A stretch of DNA of 32,493 nt from Chloroflexota bacterium (GTDB taxonomy: Bacteria > Chloroflexota > Dehalococcoidia > Dehalococcoidales > UBA2162): positions 1 through 32,493 of the forward strand of contig JACPPV010000037.1 of NCBI GenBank assembly GCA_016190825.1, read 5' to 3'. The stretch's first letter is position 1; every line of letters begins with the position of its first letter. The translations under genes were made by a program, and so were the position numbers. Below, piece after piece: positions 8,715 through 17,255 of this stretch. The notes beneath the pieces are model-generated. The model ran no database searches. It was not told the DNA's origin and was given only the letters and a program-made list of their open reading frames with translations.

Positions 8715-9920
8715 ATGGAGAGAGAGTTTTCCGAGTATCTGGACAGTATACTCCGTGGCGAAGACGTGACCATCGGCGACGAAGCAAGCGGTGAGCTGAG
8801 GGAAGCCATCGACTTTGCCCGGCGCCTGGCTGCACTCCAAAGCCCGCCCTCCGATGCCTTCAAAGAGGACTTGCGAAGAAGGCTGATGGACAAACTGGCG
8901 GAACAGGAGCGGCGGGCCTCGGAAGCCGGGGAAGGGAGGCGGTTCTGGGGCATGCGGTCATGGCTGCAAATCGTCACCACCGCGGCCGTGGTTGTGCTGG
9001 CAGCGGTCGGCCTGTTCTGGTATGTGAATGAATTCACCGGGGCGCCGGCATCGATCCCGGTTCCCTCACCCACCCCCACCCCGGCAGCCCCGCGACCCCC
9101 CGCCCCGACTCCCGCGCCCGCAGCGCCGGCGCCCACTCCAACCCCGACACCTACCCCTGCTCCTGCACCGGCGCCACCGTTTGAGACGAAGGTAATCCCG
9201 CAGGAGGCATCCTATCTGCCGGGGGAGAGTGTGGACATAACCTTGTCATTCACCAACACATCTTCAGAGTCGATTATCATAGCTCAGTGGCCCCCGGAAA
9301 TACGGGTCACGCCGCGGCTGGATTTCGACAGGGCTCTATTGTCAGTCGCCGGTGGCACGCAGCCGATGGAGGTAGCGCCGAACGGGACTGTATCCATAGA
9401 CTTTAGCTGGGACCAAAAGGACGGGGAGGGTAATCAAGTACCGCCCGGCTGGTATAACATCCTTTTCAGGGATATCTCTGTCAGGCAAGGAGACAGCACA
9501 TATGGCTTTAATCCGGGAGCCCGTGTGCTGATTCAGTACCCGCAGGGAGCCATGGAAAAGATTATCGAGCCTGCCCAGAGTCAGACGATGAATGGGATAC
9601 TAATTACCCTGCAACGCCTGGAACTGACTGCCTCAGGGATAACCGTCCATGCCTTCAATACGCCGCCGGGTTACAGCTTCCCCGCCGGTCAGCCCATGCC
9701 GGGGCCGTCCATGATGTTCCACGCCGAGGCTGAGTACAGCGTTGATGGCGGGGTCTTCAAACGGGCAGGCTCATCAGGCATTCGTCCTCTCGAAGACGGC
9801 ATGCTGCATATCTGGGACAACCTCGACCCGGTGCCATCCGATGCAAAAGAGCTGGTTTTCAGAATAACCAGGCTGGGAGACTGGGAAGGCCCCTGGGAGT
9901 TCAGGATACCGCTTGAGTAA
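8715..9920 (+). CDS. Membrane anti-sigma factor fused to a BsuPI-like extracytoplasmic domain
   Basis: The cytoplasmic N-terminus (about 80 residues, helical, with EFSEYLDSIL and a LRRRLMDKLAEQE helix) matches the smaller anti-sigma protein at 16714. One transmembrane helix follows (about residues 85-104). Then come a Pro/Thr/Ala-rich linker (about 115-155) and an outer region whose first part (about 160-260) resembles the BsuPI / intracellular proteinase inhibitor fold: YLPGESVDITLSFTN and FSWDQKDGEGNQVPPGWY. The end of the protein recurs in the lipoprotein at 12148. I chose ATG 8715 because GGGAGG lies at 8704-8709; ATG 8697 would overlap the sigma stop. The build suggests an outside sensor domain linked through the membrane to sigma 1 capture. 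The native ligand is unknown. Confidence 0.8.
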   Translation: MEREFSEYLDSILRGEDVTIGDEASGELREAIDFARRLAALQSPPSDAFKEDLRRRLMDKLAEQERRASEAGEGRRFWGMRSWLQIVTTAAVVVLAAVGLFWYVNEFTGAPASIPVPSPTPTPAAPRPPAPTPAPAAPAPTPTPTPTPAPAPAPPFETKVIPQEASYLPGESVDITLSFTNTSSESIIIAQWPPEIRVTPRLDFDRALLSVAGGTQPMEVAPNGTVSIDFSWDQKDGEGNQVPPGWYNILFRDISVRQGDSTYGFNPGARVLIQYPQGAMEKIIEPAQSQTMNGILITLQRLELTASGITVHAFNTPPGYSFPAGQPMPGPSMMFHAEAEYSVDGGVFKRAGSSGIRPLEDGMLHIWDNLDPVPSDAKELVFRITRLGDWEGPWEFRIPLE

Positions 9921-9933
9921 GGGGATGTTTGAA

Positions 9934-11028
9934 ATGAACAGGCTGGTCACGGGGCTACTAATGCTGTTCTTGCTGCTAGGACTTGTCGCCTGTGCCGAAA
10001 AGGCCACGGCTCCGGCATCCGAACCCGCCCCACCAACCCCGCCGCCTGCGCCGGTCTCATCTTCTCCAACAGGCAGGTTTGACCCGGGGGAAGGCTCACC
10101 TCCGCCGGCAGGAATCGGGGGCTGGCAGAAGCCCAGGCCATTGACCGAAGACGAAAAGGCCAGCGTAGTCCGGATCGCCGTCAGCAGTCCTCAGGTTTCC
10201 GCCTGGCTTCAGGGCCGGACAGACTACCGGACGGCGCCAATCCGCTGGTATGCCATAGTCTGGAACGAGACTGGCGGGACACGGGTGTGGTCGTCACACG
10301 AATACAAAATTGTGGATGAGGACATACCGGATTACTCTCCTGGCGCTTACTGGTATCCGGGAGTCACCCTGGCCATCGGGGAAGGCACAATATACCAGAT
10401 GATAATTGCGGTTGACCTGGATGCCGGTAAGGTGGCTATGACAGATGGCCCCTTACCTTCATTAGATTCACCCGACCGCTTCCGGCGGTCGACGCCAAAA
10501 ATAAGCCAAGAGGAGGCGATCGAGATTGCATCCAGGACGCTCCCTCCCTCGCTCGTTGACCGCGCCGATATCAGGGCTGAACTGCACGGCTGGTACTGGG
10601 AAATCGTCTTTGACAATCTCAACGCTGAGGCTGACGAGCTGATGCCCTGGCCATTGAAAGGTCCTCCACCGCCTCCGCCGGGGCAACCGGCAGCGGACCC
10701 TTACCCAGGCATATGGCAGAGCGTTATCGCTACGGTTGATGCCGAGACAGGCTTCCTGGGCAGTATGGGGGCCCGTAAAACGCCTGAGCCGGGACCTTAT
10801 GTGAGCCAGGAGCAGGCTATTCAGAGCGCCAGAGAATTTATGTTACGGACCTTCATTGGCCCCTCAGAGGTTTCGTGGCTGGAAAAAGCGAAGATAGGGG
10901 CTTATCTCAGGGGAGATACCTGGATGGTGCTCTTCTGGGAAGATGGTCAAAGAGATATGCGCTTCTATGTAACGGTGAACGCGGTGAGTGGAGTGGCCAC
11001 GGGTGCCAGTCGCGGGTCTAGCGGATAG
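9934..11028 (+). CDS. Lipoprotein with PepSY-like domains
   Basis: The 364-aa product starts with a lipoprotein signal peptide with the lipid-attached Cys at residue 20 (LVAC), then a Pro-rich linker. The N-terminal domain (about 60-180) begins LTEDEKASVVRIAVSSPQV and is homologous by eye to the N-terminal domain of the lipoprotein at 12148. The C-terminal half has two PepSY/YPEB-like units starting ISQEEAIEIASR and VSQEQAIQSAREF, each followed by strands ending in an 'ATVDAETG' or 'VTVNAVSG' turn. ATG 9934 is preferred, with AAGGGG at 9919-9924; a TTG at 9913 lies upstream in frame. It follows the anti-sigma stop by 13 bases and belongs to the same operon. PepSY-like units are often found in extracytoplasmic proteins that modulate partners; the target here is unknown. 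Confidence 0.75.
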   Translation: MNRLVTGLLMLFLLLGLVACAEKATAPASEPAPPTPPPAPVSSSPTGRFDPGEGSPPPAGIGGWQKPRPLTEDEKASVVRIAVSSPQVSAWLQGRTDYRTAPIRWYAIVWNETGGTRVWSSHEYKIVDEDIPDYSPGAYWYPGVTLAIGEGTIYQMIIAVDLDAGKVAMTDGPLPSLDSPDRFRRSTPKISQEEAIEIASRTLPPSLVDRADIRAELHGWYWEIVFDNLNAEADELMPWPLKGPPPPPPGQPAADPYPGIWQSVIATVDAETGFLGSMGARKTPEPGPYVSQEQAIQSAREFMLRTFIGPSEVSWLEKAKIGAYLRGDTWMVLFWEDGQRDMRFYVTVNAVSGVATGASRGSSG

Positions 11029-11041
11029 TGAGGTAGGAAAG

Positions 11042-12151
11042 ATGAAGAAAATGCTGATCGTCGGAGTGGTTCTAAGTCTTTCGCTGGCTGCTTTTGCCGC
11101 CTGCGCCGAGCCAACACCACCCCCCTCCGGCCCGGCGTTCGCACCAGATCTGACCCCAACACCTTCTCCAATAACGACCCCACCCCAGGCTCCTGAGAAT
11201 ACGCCAATATCCATTGGCTGGACAACTTTTACCACAGACGATGGACTCGCCAGCAAGGTAGTTACGGACATAATCCAGGATGAGCAAGGAATACTCTGGA
11301 TTGCCAGCACAGAGGGTCTTACGCGTTTTGATGGCAATCGCTGGGAGATTGATGCTGGCCCGTTGCGCGACACTCCTATCCTTAGTGCAGCGCGAGACAA
11401 CTTGGGTAACCTCTGGTTCGGGACCGCGAGCGATGCAGCCTATAAATACAACGGGGAAGAATGGCAGAAAATTACTCCAGTTATCGATGGCATGCGTCCC
11501 AATGTTGCCGTCCAGGATATATTCGTGGACAAACAGGGAGACATCTGGTTCGCCGTCACCGGAAACATGGGCATGCGGACAGCCCCTGTGGACCATGGCG
11601 TCACCCGCTATGACGGGAATGATTGGACTAATCTACTTGGTCGCACCCACGTCACTACGATTTTTCAGGATACCCAGGGAAACGTATGGTTTGGCAGCAA
11701 TGTCGGCGTTACCCGTTATGATGGGTCAAACTGGCAGACATTCACCATGGAAGATGGATTAGCTGGCAATTACGTTGTTGCTATCACCGAGGACAGTCAG
11801 GGCAGTCTTTGGTTCGGGACCTGGAATGATGGCGTGAGTCGCTACAATGGTAAGGAATGGCAGATATTTAACCCGGAGGATGGTCTGGAAACCAACGCTG
11901 TACACTGCATGCTAAAAGACAGCCGGGGAAATCTGTGGTTCGGGTCCTACAGCATCGACGGATATTATGGCATCAGCCTTTTCGACGGCACCAGATGGCA
12001 ACATTTTGATCCCTGGCCGGGCAGAGAACTCAAGTACCATTACAATGTGATATCGATTCTTGAGGATAATAAAGGCGACATCTGGTTTGCTACAAGTATC
12101 GGCCTGGTACGTTATAGTCCCGATGCAGTAGGTCAGGAGAATAGAAGATGA
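11042..12151 (+). CDS. Lipoprotein with a seven-bladed Reg_prop (two-component regulator propeller) domain
   Basis: The ATG at 11042 has GAGGTAGGAAAG just upstream and opens a clear lipoprotein signal (lipobox FAAC, Cys21), so the longer frame from 10988 is rejected. After a Pro-rich linker the rest of the 369-aa protein is a string of seven repeats of about 40 residues. Each pairs a 'GxLWFG/WIA' strand with a 'GVTRYDGxxW' strand, matching the ligand-sensing propeller repeats of hybrid two-component sensors. Here no transmembrane helix, kinase or response-regulator domain follows: the propeller is free-standing and lipid-anchored. It overlaps the next gene's ATG in an ATGA junction. I infer a surface sensor or binding module that could talk to the anti-sigma factor encoded two genes upstream. 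Confidence 0.82.
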   Translation: MKKMLIVGVVLSLSLAAFAACAEPTPPPSGPAFAPDLTPTPSPITTPPQAPENTPISIGWTTFTTDDGLASKVVTDIIQDEQGILWIASTEGLTRFDGNRWEIDAGPLRDTPILSAARDNLGNLWFGTASDAAYKYNGEEWQKITPVIDGMRPNVAVQDIFVDKQGDIWFAVTGNMGMRTAPVDHGVTRYDGNDWTNLLGRTHVTTIFQDTQGNVWFGSNVGVTRYDGSNWQTFTMEDGLAGNYVVAITEDSQGSLWFGTWNDGVSRYNGKEWQIFNPEDGLETNAVHCMLKDSRGNLWFGSYSIDGYYGISLFDGTRWQHFDPWPGRELKYHYNVISILEDNKGDIWFATSIGLVRYSPDAVGQENRR

Positions 12152-13545
12152 GAAGAATGATAATTGCGTTGTTAATGGTGCTAGTGCTGTTGTCTGCGAT
12201 AGCCGGTTGCGCTGAGCCAACACCACCCCCTTCCGGCCCCGCACCATATCTGACCCCGACACCCGCGCCCGTCACCGGCATCCTGCCGGCGGAGCATCCC
12301 CGCGACTTCCCTGAGAATCTGAGAGAGCTTACCGATGAGGAAAAACAAAAAGCCATCAATATCGCCCTCGCCACACCCGAAGCGCAGGAGCAACTGAAGC
12401 AAAGCAGCAACTACACGGCGACCATCGGCTGGATAGCCCTCTTCCCCAATAAAGAGGGGGAAGGGTATTCCGGATACAAGAAATTCGATTATGGAATCGT
12501 TAAAGAAGGGATACCCCGGGGAGAAGTTGATGTCACACCGCCCGGCTCGCCGGAACGGGTGGTATCCATTGGAGTGCCTGAAGACGCCGGGATATATCCC
12601 GTCGTTGATATCGGGTGGCGGGAGCCGCTGTGGTGGAATATGTCGGTGGCTATCGACCTCAAAACAGAGAAAGTGGTATTCATCGAAAACTATCCCAATC
12701 ACTTGGGGCGGCCGGACAGATTCCCCCCTGAAATGCTGGAAGTGAGCGCTGTGCCCTCGAGAGCCGAATACACGCCGGGACAGCCGGTCGAGCTGGATTT
12801 CACCCTCCGCAACGTTTACAGCGAGCCGGTGATACTATCCAGCCCCCCGGAAGTGTGGGTACTGCGCCATGATTTACCGGGGAATATGAATGACTGGATA
12901 ATAAGGTCTTACGCCCCCGGGTCCGGTGAAATAGCCATCGGTCAGGGTGAAACATCAACCTATAAGTTTACCTGGGACCAGAAGGATGATGCTGGCAACC
13001 AGGTCGCACCCGGGTATTACTACGTCCTCTTTGCCGAAAGACCTGAATCACAATCTGGCAAAGAAAGCAGGCGTTCGTGGGGAGAGGTCGAGGTGTTGAT
13101 CCAGTACGAGCAAGGCGCTATGAAAAAGACCATCGACTTGAACCTGTCACAGACCGTATCCGGCCTGCCGTCGCCGTTGGAAGGCGTGGCAGCTTCCACT
13201 GGGCTTACATTGACGTTAAAGCGAGTTGAGCTTTCTGAGAAGGGCGCCAAGTTCTATGCGGTGGCCACATTGCCCGGGTACCAACCGGCTGGCCCGCTCG
13301 ATTACACGAACTGGATTTCCTGTGCCGATGCCGAATACTCCTTTAGCGGCATCACCAAGGACGCCGGCTGCGCCCATGAAGGACAGGCGGCAGAAGGCAT
13401 CAGGCTCTGGTGGGGGTATGTTAACCCGGTCGACCAGGTAGCTGGAGACGCCCGGGAACTTGTCTTCAAAGTGTATATGAACCTTGACGGCCATCCTCGC
13501 CAAGAGCTATTCGGCCCCTGGGAGTTCAGAATACCGCTGGAGTAG
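12148..13545 (+). CDS. Mosaic lipoprotein with a BsuPI-like C-terminal region
   Basis: A 465-aa lipoprotein (lipobox AIAGC, Cys21) whose post-lipobox linker CAEPTPPPSGPA is nearly the same as that of the protein encoded just upstream. Residues about 45-200 match the N-terminal domain of the 9934 lipoprotein (LTDEEKQKAINIAL..., then a 'SVAIDLKTEKV' and 'RPDRFPPE' end). Residues about 205-465 match the outer domain of the 8715 anti-sigma factor: YTPGQPVELDFTLRN, FTWDQKDDAGNQVAPGYYYV, QYEQGAMKKTI, and the identical ending GPWEFRIPLE. It thus combines one domain from each of two neighbours. Start and stop/start overlap with the propeller gene indicate translational coupling. It may compete with or bind the same ligand as the anti-sigma ectodomain; that is inference. 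Confidence 0.8.
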   Translation: MRRMIIALLMVLVLLSAIAGCAEPTPPPSGPAPYLTPTPAPVTGILPAEHPRDFPENLRELTDEEKQKAINIALATPEAQEQLKQSSNYTATIGWIALFPNKEGEGYSGYKKFDYGIVKEGIPRGEVDVTPPGSPERVVSIGVPEDAGIYPVVDIGWREPLWWNMSVAIDLKTEKVVFIENYPNHLGRPDRFPPEMLEVSAVPSRAEYTPGQPVELDFTLRNVYSEPVILSSPPEVWVLRHDLPGNMNDWIIRSYAPGSGEIAIGQGETSTYKFTWDQKDDAGNQVAPGYYYVLFAERPESQSGKESRRSWGEVEVLIQYEQGAMKKTIDLNLSQTVSGLPSPLEGVAASTGLTLTLKRVELSEKGAKFYAVATLPGYQPAGPLDYTNWISCADAEYSFSGITKDAGCAHEGQAAEGIRLWWGYVNPVDQVAGDARELVFKVYMNLDGHPRQELFGPWEFRIPLE

Positions 13546-13592
13546 AGAGGCGGGTTACTGAACAAACTGACAGAATCAGAAGGGTAAAATCT

Positions 13593-14192
13593 ATGACGAA
13601 TAAACTGAAGCTCTATATCGGATTACTACTGCTGGGCGTGTCGATGGTAGGCGGCGGAGCGTGGGGATTGCTCAAATTGCCGCCTCAGATTGACGTTCCC
13701 GAAGGAGACCCTATCATCGGCATAGAGCTTGATTTTGTGATAAGGGGAGAGTTCGCCAAGCTGTTCTTGTATGATAGCGGGGCTGTTCTCTACATTGAAG
13801 AGAAAAACTTACGGATGTCTATGCCAGAAGCCCCACCGACCAGGGTCTGGAAAACGGGCAAAATCGATGCCGGGGAACTGAGTAACCTGATTGAACTCTT
13901 CCAGACAGCTGAGTTTGCCGCATTGGATGCATATTATCAGTTCCCCGGTAAGCCGATAGAACCGATAGAGGGGGTGCCTGCCGGTGGCTTCACCATCGGT
14001 GACGGTAAATTCACGTTCTCTATTGACCATGAAGACGTAAAAAGGACAGTAACCGCTTTCGGCTATCTGACGCCAGACAAAGGCTTGACCTACCCTGATA
14101 TGCCCTATCCGCTTAACGAGATATATAAAGGACTTAAAGGCATCGCTGAAAACAGGACTGAGGAAGTCTACAGTGAACCTATCCGGCCTTAG
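13593..14192 (+). CDS. Signal-anchored extracytoplasmic protein, function unknown
   Basis: The 199-aa protein has a short basic start and one hydrophobic segment (about residues 7-27) without a lipobox Cys, so it is probably exported or membrane-anchored. The remainder is a small mixed alpha/beta domain with strands IIGIELDFVIRGEFAKLFL and the end-of-strand pattern SGAVLYIEE. I do not recognise the family. The start is supported by AGAAGGG about nine bases upstream. It sits 47 bases after the mosaic lipoprotein, in the same direction, and is likely part of or a by-product of the sigma 1 transcript. Confidence 0.65.
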   Translation: MTNKLKLYIGLLLLGVSMVGGGAWGLLKLPPQIDVPEGDPIIGIELDFVIRGEFAKLFLYDSGAVLYIEEKNLRMSMPEAPPTRVWKTGKIDAGELSNLIELFQTAEFAALDAYYQFPGKPIEPIEGVPAGGFTIGDGKFTFSIDHEDVKRTVTAFGYLTPDKGLTYPDMPYPLNEIYKGLKGIAENRTEEVYSEPIRP

Positions 14193-14297
14193 AAGAACGC
14201 CGGAGCGCATATTGCAGTTTCAGACTCCAACCTCTGGCCGGGGGGCATACACCACTGCTGATGCATGAATAGACCTATGAGTAGATGAAGGTAGAAA

Positions 14298-15494
14298 ATG
14301 AAGAAACCGCTTACATGTCTGACACTGATTATCCTGATTATGAGCAGTCTTTCCGCCTGTGCTCAGGCTGAACAGGGAAACAAACCTTCGGCTGAAATCT
14401 GGCAGCTTGAAGGACACTGGCGTTATTCTCCGCAGTCTGTCTGGGGAGATACATTAGTCGCCGGGGAGTACATCGGGAACAGGCTGGAGGCACAGTATAT
14501 TTCTGCCTATGATCTGCAAACAAGGGAAACCCGGAGACTCACAGAAATTCCGCTTGATTATCGATTTGAGGAACCTTCTATCTATGAAGACAGGGTGGTC
14601 TGGTCATCCGCCTATTACAGCAAAGAGGCGCGGGAATCTCAGCAGAAAGACTTCGAGGCCCTCAATTGGGATGTTTTCCTTCTCGATCTCAAGACCGGCG
14701 AAGTGCGGCAGATTACCAGCGAGGAGCATGCTCAGACAAGGGCCAGAATATACGGTGATACCATCGTCTGGCTGGACAACCGTAACGAAGAGGACGAAGA
14801 ATATCCCCACTATTATGATGTCTACGCCTATGACCTTAAGACAGGAGAGGAGAGAAGAATCACCACAACCAACTCTATCAAGGAGCGTCACCTTGGCATT
14901 GACGGCAGTCTCGTGGTCTGGACGGATAGCCGGAATGATGACGCTTCATCCAGAATCCGTACTCATCCGCCGGTAACTAACAATGACATTTACCTGTTTG
15001 ACCTTTCCACGAACCAGGAGCGCCAGATAACTGCAGATGTGGGTAATGATTCCTATCCGGTGATTGATGACAGCCGTATCGTCTGGATACGTTCAAGGGA
15101 GGGCAGAGAAGCTGATATTTTCCTCTACGACGTTAATACCGGACAGGAGGTGCAGATTTCAAACAGCGGGTATGCCGCCCACGATTATTATCCTGCTATC
15201 TCTGGTGACCGCGTAGTCTGGGCCGATGCCCGCATCAGCCGGGGTAATACCGCCGGGGATGTAATAGAGGGAGACAAATCTGGAGCCGCCGAAATCTACC
15301 TGTATGACCTTGGGAGCCAGCAAGAAAGGCTGTTGGTGCCATCTGAAGGAACAGAATTTACATTGGGACAGAGTAGGAGATTTACAAACCGCCAGGTATG
15401 GCTTAACCCGGTGATGCAGGGCGACTTCGTCATCTACACTCTTTCCAGACAAGTAGGCTCTGCTGCTTACGCACTCAGACTGGATGAGAGGTAG
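14298..15494 (+). CDS. TolB-like beta-propeller lipoprotein
   Basis: This 398-aa protein has a lipoprotein signal with Cys21 (SLSAC). The body is a propeller built from about six repeats. Each pairs a 'YDLxTGEExxIT' strand (for example YAYDLKTGEERRIT and FLYDVNTGQEVQIS) with an 'ISGDRVVWxDxR' strand (for example IYGDTIVWLDNRN and ISGDRVVWADAR). That pattern is typical of TolB/DPP4-like propellers that hold proteins or glycans at the cell surface. ATG 14298 is preceded by GAAGGTAGAAA. A 105-base gap separates it from the previous gene, so it may have its own promoter, though I see none that is convincing. Its stop overlaps the start of the downstream membrane protein. Confidence 0.82.
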   Translation: MKKPLTCLTLIILIMSSLSACAQAEQGNKPSAEIWQLEGHWRYSPQSVWGDTLVAGEYIGNRLEAQYISAYDLQTRETRRLTEIPLDYRFEEPSIYEDRVVWSSAYYSKEARESQQKDFEALNWDVFLLDLKTGEVRQITSEEHAQTRARIYGDTIVWLDNRNEEDEEYPHYYDVYAYDLKTGEERRITTTNSIKERHLGIDGSLVVWTDSRNDDASSRIRTHPPVTNNDIYLFDLSTNQERQITADVGNDSYPVIDDSRIVWIRSREGREADIFLYDVNTGQEVQISNSGYAAHDYYPAISGDRVVWADARISRGNTAGDVIEGDKSGAAEIYLYDLGSQQERLLVPSEGTEFTLGQSRRFTNRQVWLNPVMQGDFVIYTLSRQVGSAAYALRLDER

Positions 15495-16050
15495 AGTGAA
15501 GGACAAGCAGGTGAAAAGGCTGGCAAATATCCAGATCGTCCTCGGCATGTTTATCATCCTTTCCTTCATCTTGTTCCTGTTGCTTTTGCCGGGCTACTAC
15601 CGCCTGGAAATGGTTGATTCTGAGGACAATGTCATAGGCTTTGTGCTTGGGCTTGGATTAAGCAAGCCGAATGTACTCTTGAATATCTGGATGTTCATCT
15701 ATCCTGCCTTGGGGCTGGCAGTGATTGTCTGCGGCATGGCTCAATTAGTTCAAGCCAGACGCAATTCGGTAAACACGGGCTTACCGATTACTCAAGTAGC
15801 ACTCGGTTCGCTCATTATAGTCTCATTGTTGGTATTTATTACCTGGGCAGAGCCTGACTGGCGACCGGTACCTGTCAACGGGGAACTTATTGGTCGCCCA
15901 GAGGTCGTTATGATACGTCATGTCCCGGACTGGGTAATACGACTTACTGCCTGGAAGGCTATGTCCTTCATCATGGGATTTGGGATAGTGGGCTTCGGCA
16001 CGGCTCAATTGTCAAAAACGAGCGGGAAAACGACAGCCGTCAATTTGTGA
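15484..16050 (+). CDS. Four-helix integral membrane protein, function unknown
   Basis: The 188-aa protein shows four hydrophobic helices at about residues 12-37, 62-88, 100-124 and 152-172, with short loops and one longer outside-type loop containing WAEPDW. No family is recognised. The ATG at 15484 overlaps the end of the propeller gene by 11 bases. An alternative GTG at 15496 has GAGAGG at 15486-15491 and would remove the overlap. Coupling to the TolB-like lipoprotein suggests the two work together at the membrane. Confidence 0.68.
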   Translation: MRGRVKDKQVKRLANIQIVLGMFIILSFILFLLLLPGYYRLEMVDSEDNVIGFVLGLGLSKPNVLLNIWMFIYPALGLAVIVCGMAQLVQARRNSVNTGLPITQVALGSLIIVSLLVFITWAEPDWRPVPVNGELIGRPEVVMIRHVPDWVIRLTAWKAMSFIMGFGIVGFGTAQLSKTSGKTTAVNL

Positions 16051-16096
16051 TTGCCTTATGCCACTGTAGTCTATCAGCGTTATTATCACGTCGCTG

Positions 16097-16124
16097 TGTG
16101 ATACTTTCCTGTCTTCTTCGTATA
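16097..16124 (+). promoter_or_regulatory. ECF-type promoter element upstream of sigma 2
   Basis: TGTGATACTTTC at 16097-16108 and CGTATA at 16119-16124 are repeated with the same 22-base register at 17153-17180, upstream of the TolB-like gene of this locus. A TGATAC-type -35 with a CGTA-type -10 is like promoters used by ECF sigma factors of the SigW kind, though the spacer is a little shorter. The predicted start lies about 25-30 bases before the ATG at 16158, consistent with autoregulation. Confidence 0.6.
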
Positions 16125-16157
16125 TACTTGTAGGCAGTAGGGAGACAGGATTTGGCG

Positions 16158-16724
16158 ATGTTTCTGGTCATGAATGCAGATGACGGCGGTGACACGGCGC
16201 CGGTTCCCGGCAGCACCGCCGAGCTGTTCGGCCGCCTCTATGAGCAGTATCTCCCCGGGGTATTTCGATACGTTAGTTACAGAGTTGGAGACAGGAATAC
16301 CGCTGAAGACCTGACATCGGATATTTTTAACAAGGCGCTGATGAATTTCACGAAATACGATTCCAAGAAAGCAGCCTTCTCTACCTGGATTTTCTCGATT
16401 GCCCGAAACGCGCTAATCGATTATTACCGCGGCAGGGGCAGAAGGCAGAACCTCCAAAAAGAAGCAGACACTGACCTTCGGGCATCATCGATATCCCCTG
16501 AGGAAGAGGCTTCGCGCCTGGAAGAGATCCGCAAGCTGCACGATTGCCTCTCTCTGCTGAAGCCGAGCGAGCAGGAGCTTGTTTCGCTCAAATTCGGCAG
16601 CGAGATGACAAACCGGGAGATAGCGCAGATTATGGGGTTATCCGAGTCAAACGTGGGCACGATACTATGCCGGGTAGTGCGCAAGCTCAGGGATGAATTC
16701 AGGGGGTGGCAAGATGACGGATAA
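16158..16724 (+). CDS. ECF-family RNA polymerase sigma factor 2
   Basis: A paralog of the sigma factor at 8111. Shared blocks are YRVGD..TAEDLTS (region 2), STWIFSIARNALIDYYR, and the region 4 helix-turn-helix MTNREIAQIMGLSESNVGT, with the same GRGRRQN linker start. ATG 16158 has AGGA at 16147-16150; a TTG at 16152 and an ATG at 16170 are alternatives. The gene ends inside the start of its anti-sigma partner (11-base overlap), matching locus 1. The promoter element just upstream suggests it transcribes itself. Region 4 differs enough from sigma 1 that the two probably read different but related promoters. Confidence 0.92.
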   Translation: MFLVMNADDGGDTAPVPGSTAELFGRLYEQYLPGVFRYVSYRVGDRNTAEDLTSDIFNKALMNFTKYDSKKAAFSTWIFSIARNALIDYYRGRGRRQNLQKEADTDLRASSISPEEEASRLEEIRKLHDCLSLLKPSEQELVSLKFGSEMTNREIAQIMGLSESNVGTILCRVVRKLRDEFRGWQDDG

Positions 16725-17079
16725 AGCGGAACAGGACAGGCAGCTACTGCAAAATCTGGACAGGATACTCGCCGGGAAAGAGAGTGAAATCACCGGACCT
16801 CTGGACGATGACACCCAGTCCGCGCTGGATTTTGCCGGTAAGATGGTCTCTCTGCATGAAAAACCATCAAAGGAATTCGCGGCAGGTCTGAAGGCGGAGC
16901 TTGTTCACCGGCTTGCGGAACAGGATAGGAAGAAACACTCCCGGGATGAACCGTTCCTGCTTTGGGGCATAGAAATACAGCACCGGACTATGTGGCAGGG
17001 GACTGTTGCAGCCGCGATAGTGGTGATTATCACGGTGATCATTCTGCTGATCACGCTTCTGCTGAATCGCGGCGGTTAG
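16714..17079 (+). CDS. Minimal membrane anti-sigma factor
   Basis: This 121-aa protein is the short counterpart of the anti-sigma factor at 8715. It shares the N-terminal helices (LLQNLDRILAGKE; LDFAGKMVSLHEKPSKEF; LKAELVHRLAEQD) and one transmembrane helix (about residues 96-117), and then stops with only four outer residues. It has no HxxxCxxC zinc motif. It therefore lacks any outside sensor domain, and a signal must arrive through a partner protein or by membrane proteolysis. ATG 16714 is chosen because it directly follows GGGGTGG and aligns with the paralog; the frame extends further upstream inside sigma 2. Assignment as anti-sigma rests on position and on similarity to the locus 1 protein. 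Confidence 0.75.
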   Translation: MTDKAEQDRQLLQNLDRILAGKESEITGPLDDDTQSALDFAGKMVSLHEKPSKEFAAGLKAELVHRLAEQDRKKHSRDEPFLLWGIEIQHRTMWQGTVAAAIVVIITVIILLITLLLNRGG

Positions 17080-17152
17080 CCGTGGAACGCGGCACCTGCG
17101 CGCCGGCACATCGCTCACAATAGGTTCTTCCTCTCTCGTCCGCCTCCTGGGC

Positions 17153-17180
17153 TGTGATACTTTCTTGACTTGTTCGTATG
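17153..17180 (+). promoter_or_regulatory. Second copy of the ECF-type promoter element
   Basis: TGTGATACTTTC at 17153-17164 and CGTATG at 17175-17180 match the element at 16097-16124 in sequence and spacing; 11 of the first 12 bases flanking TTTC are shared. It lies about 75 bases before the TolB-like lipoprotein gene at 17256, which it probably drives. This makes the lipoprotein a likely target of sigma 2. Confidence 0.6.
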
Positions 17181-17255
17181 TTCAGGTAAGCGTCTGCAAA
17201 AAGCAGGCTGTCGCCGGAACATGGTCAGGTTGAGTCCGCGGCCGGGAGATAAGAC

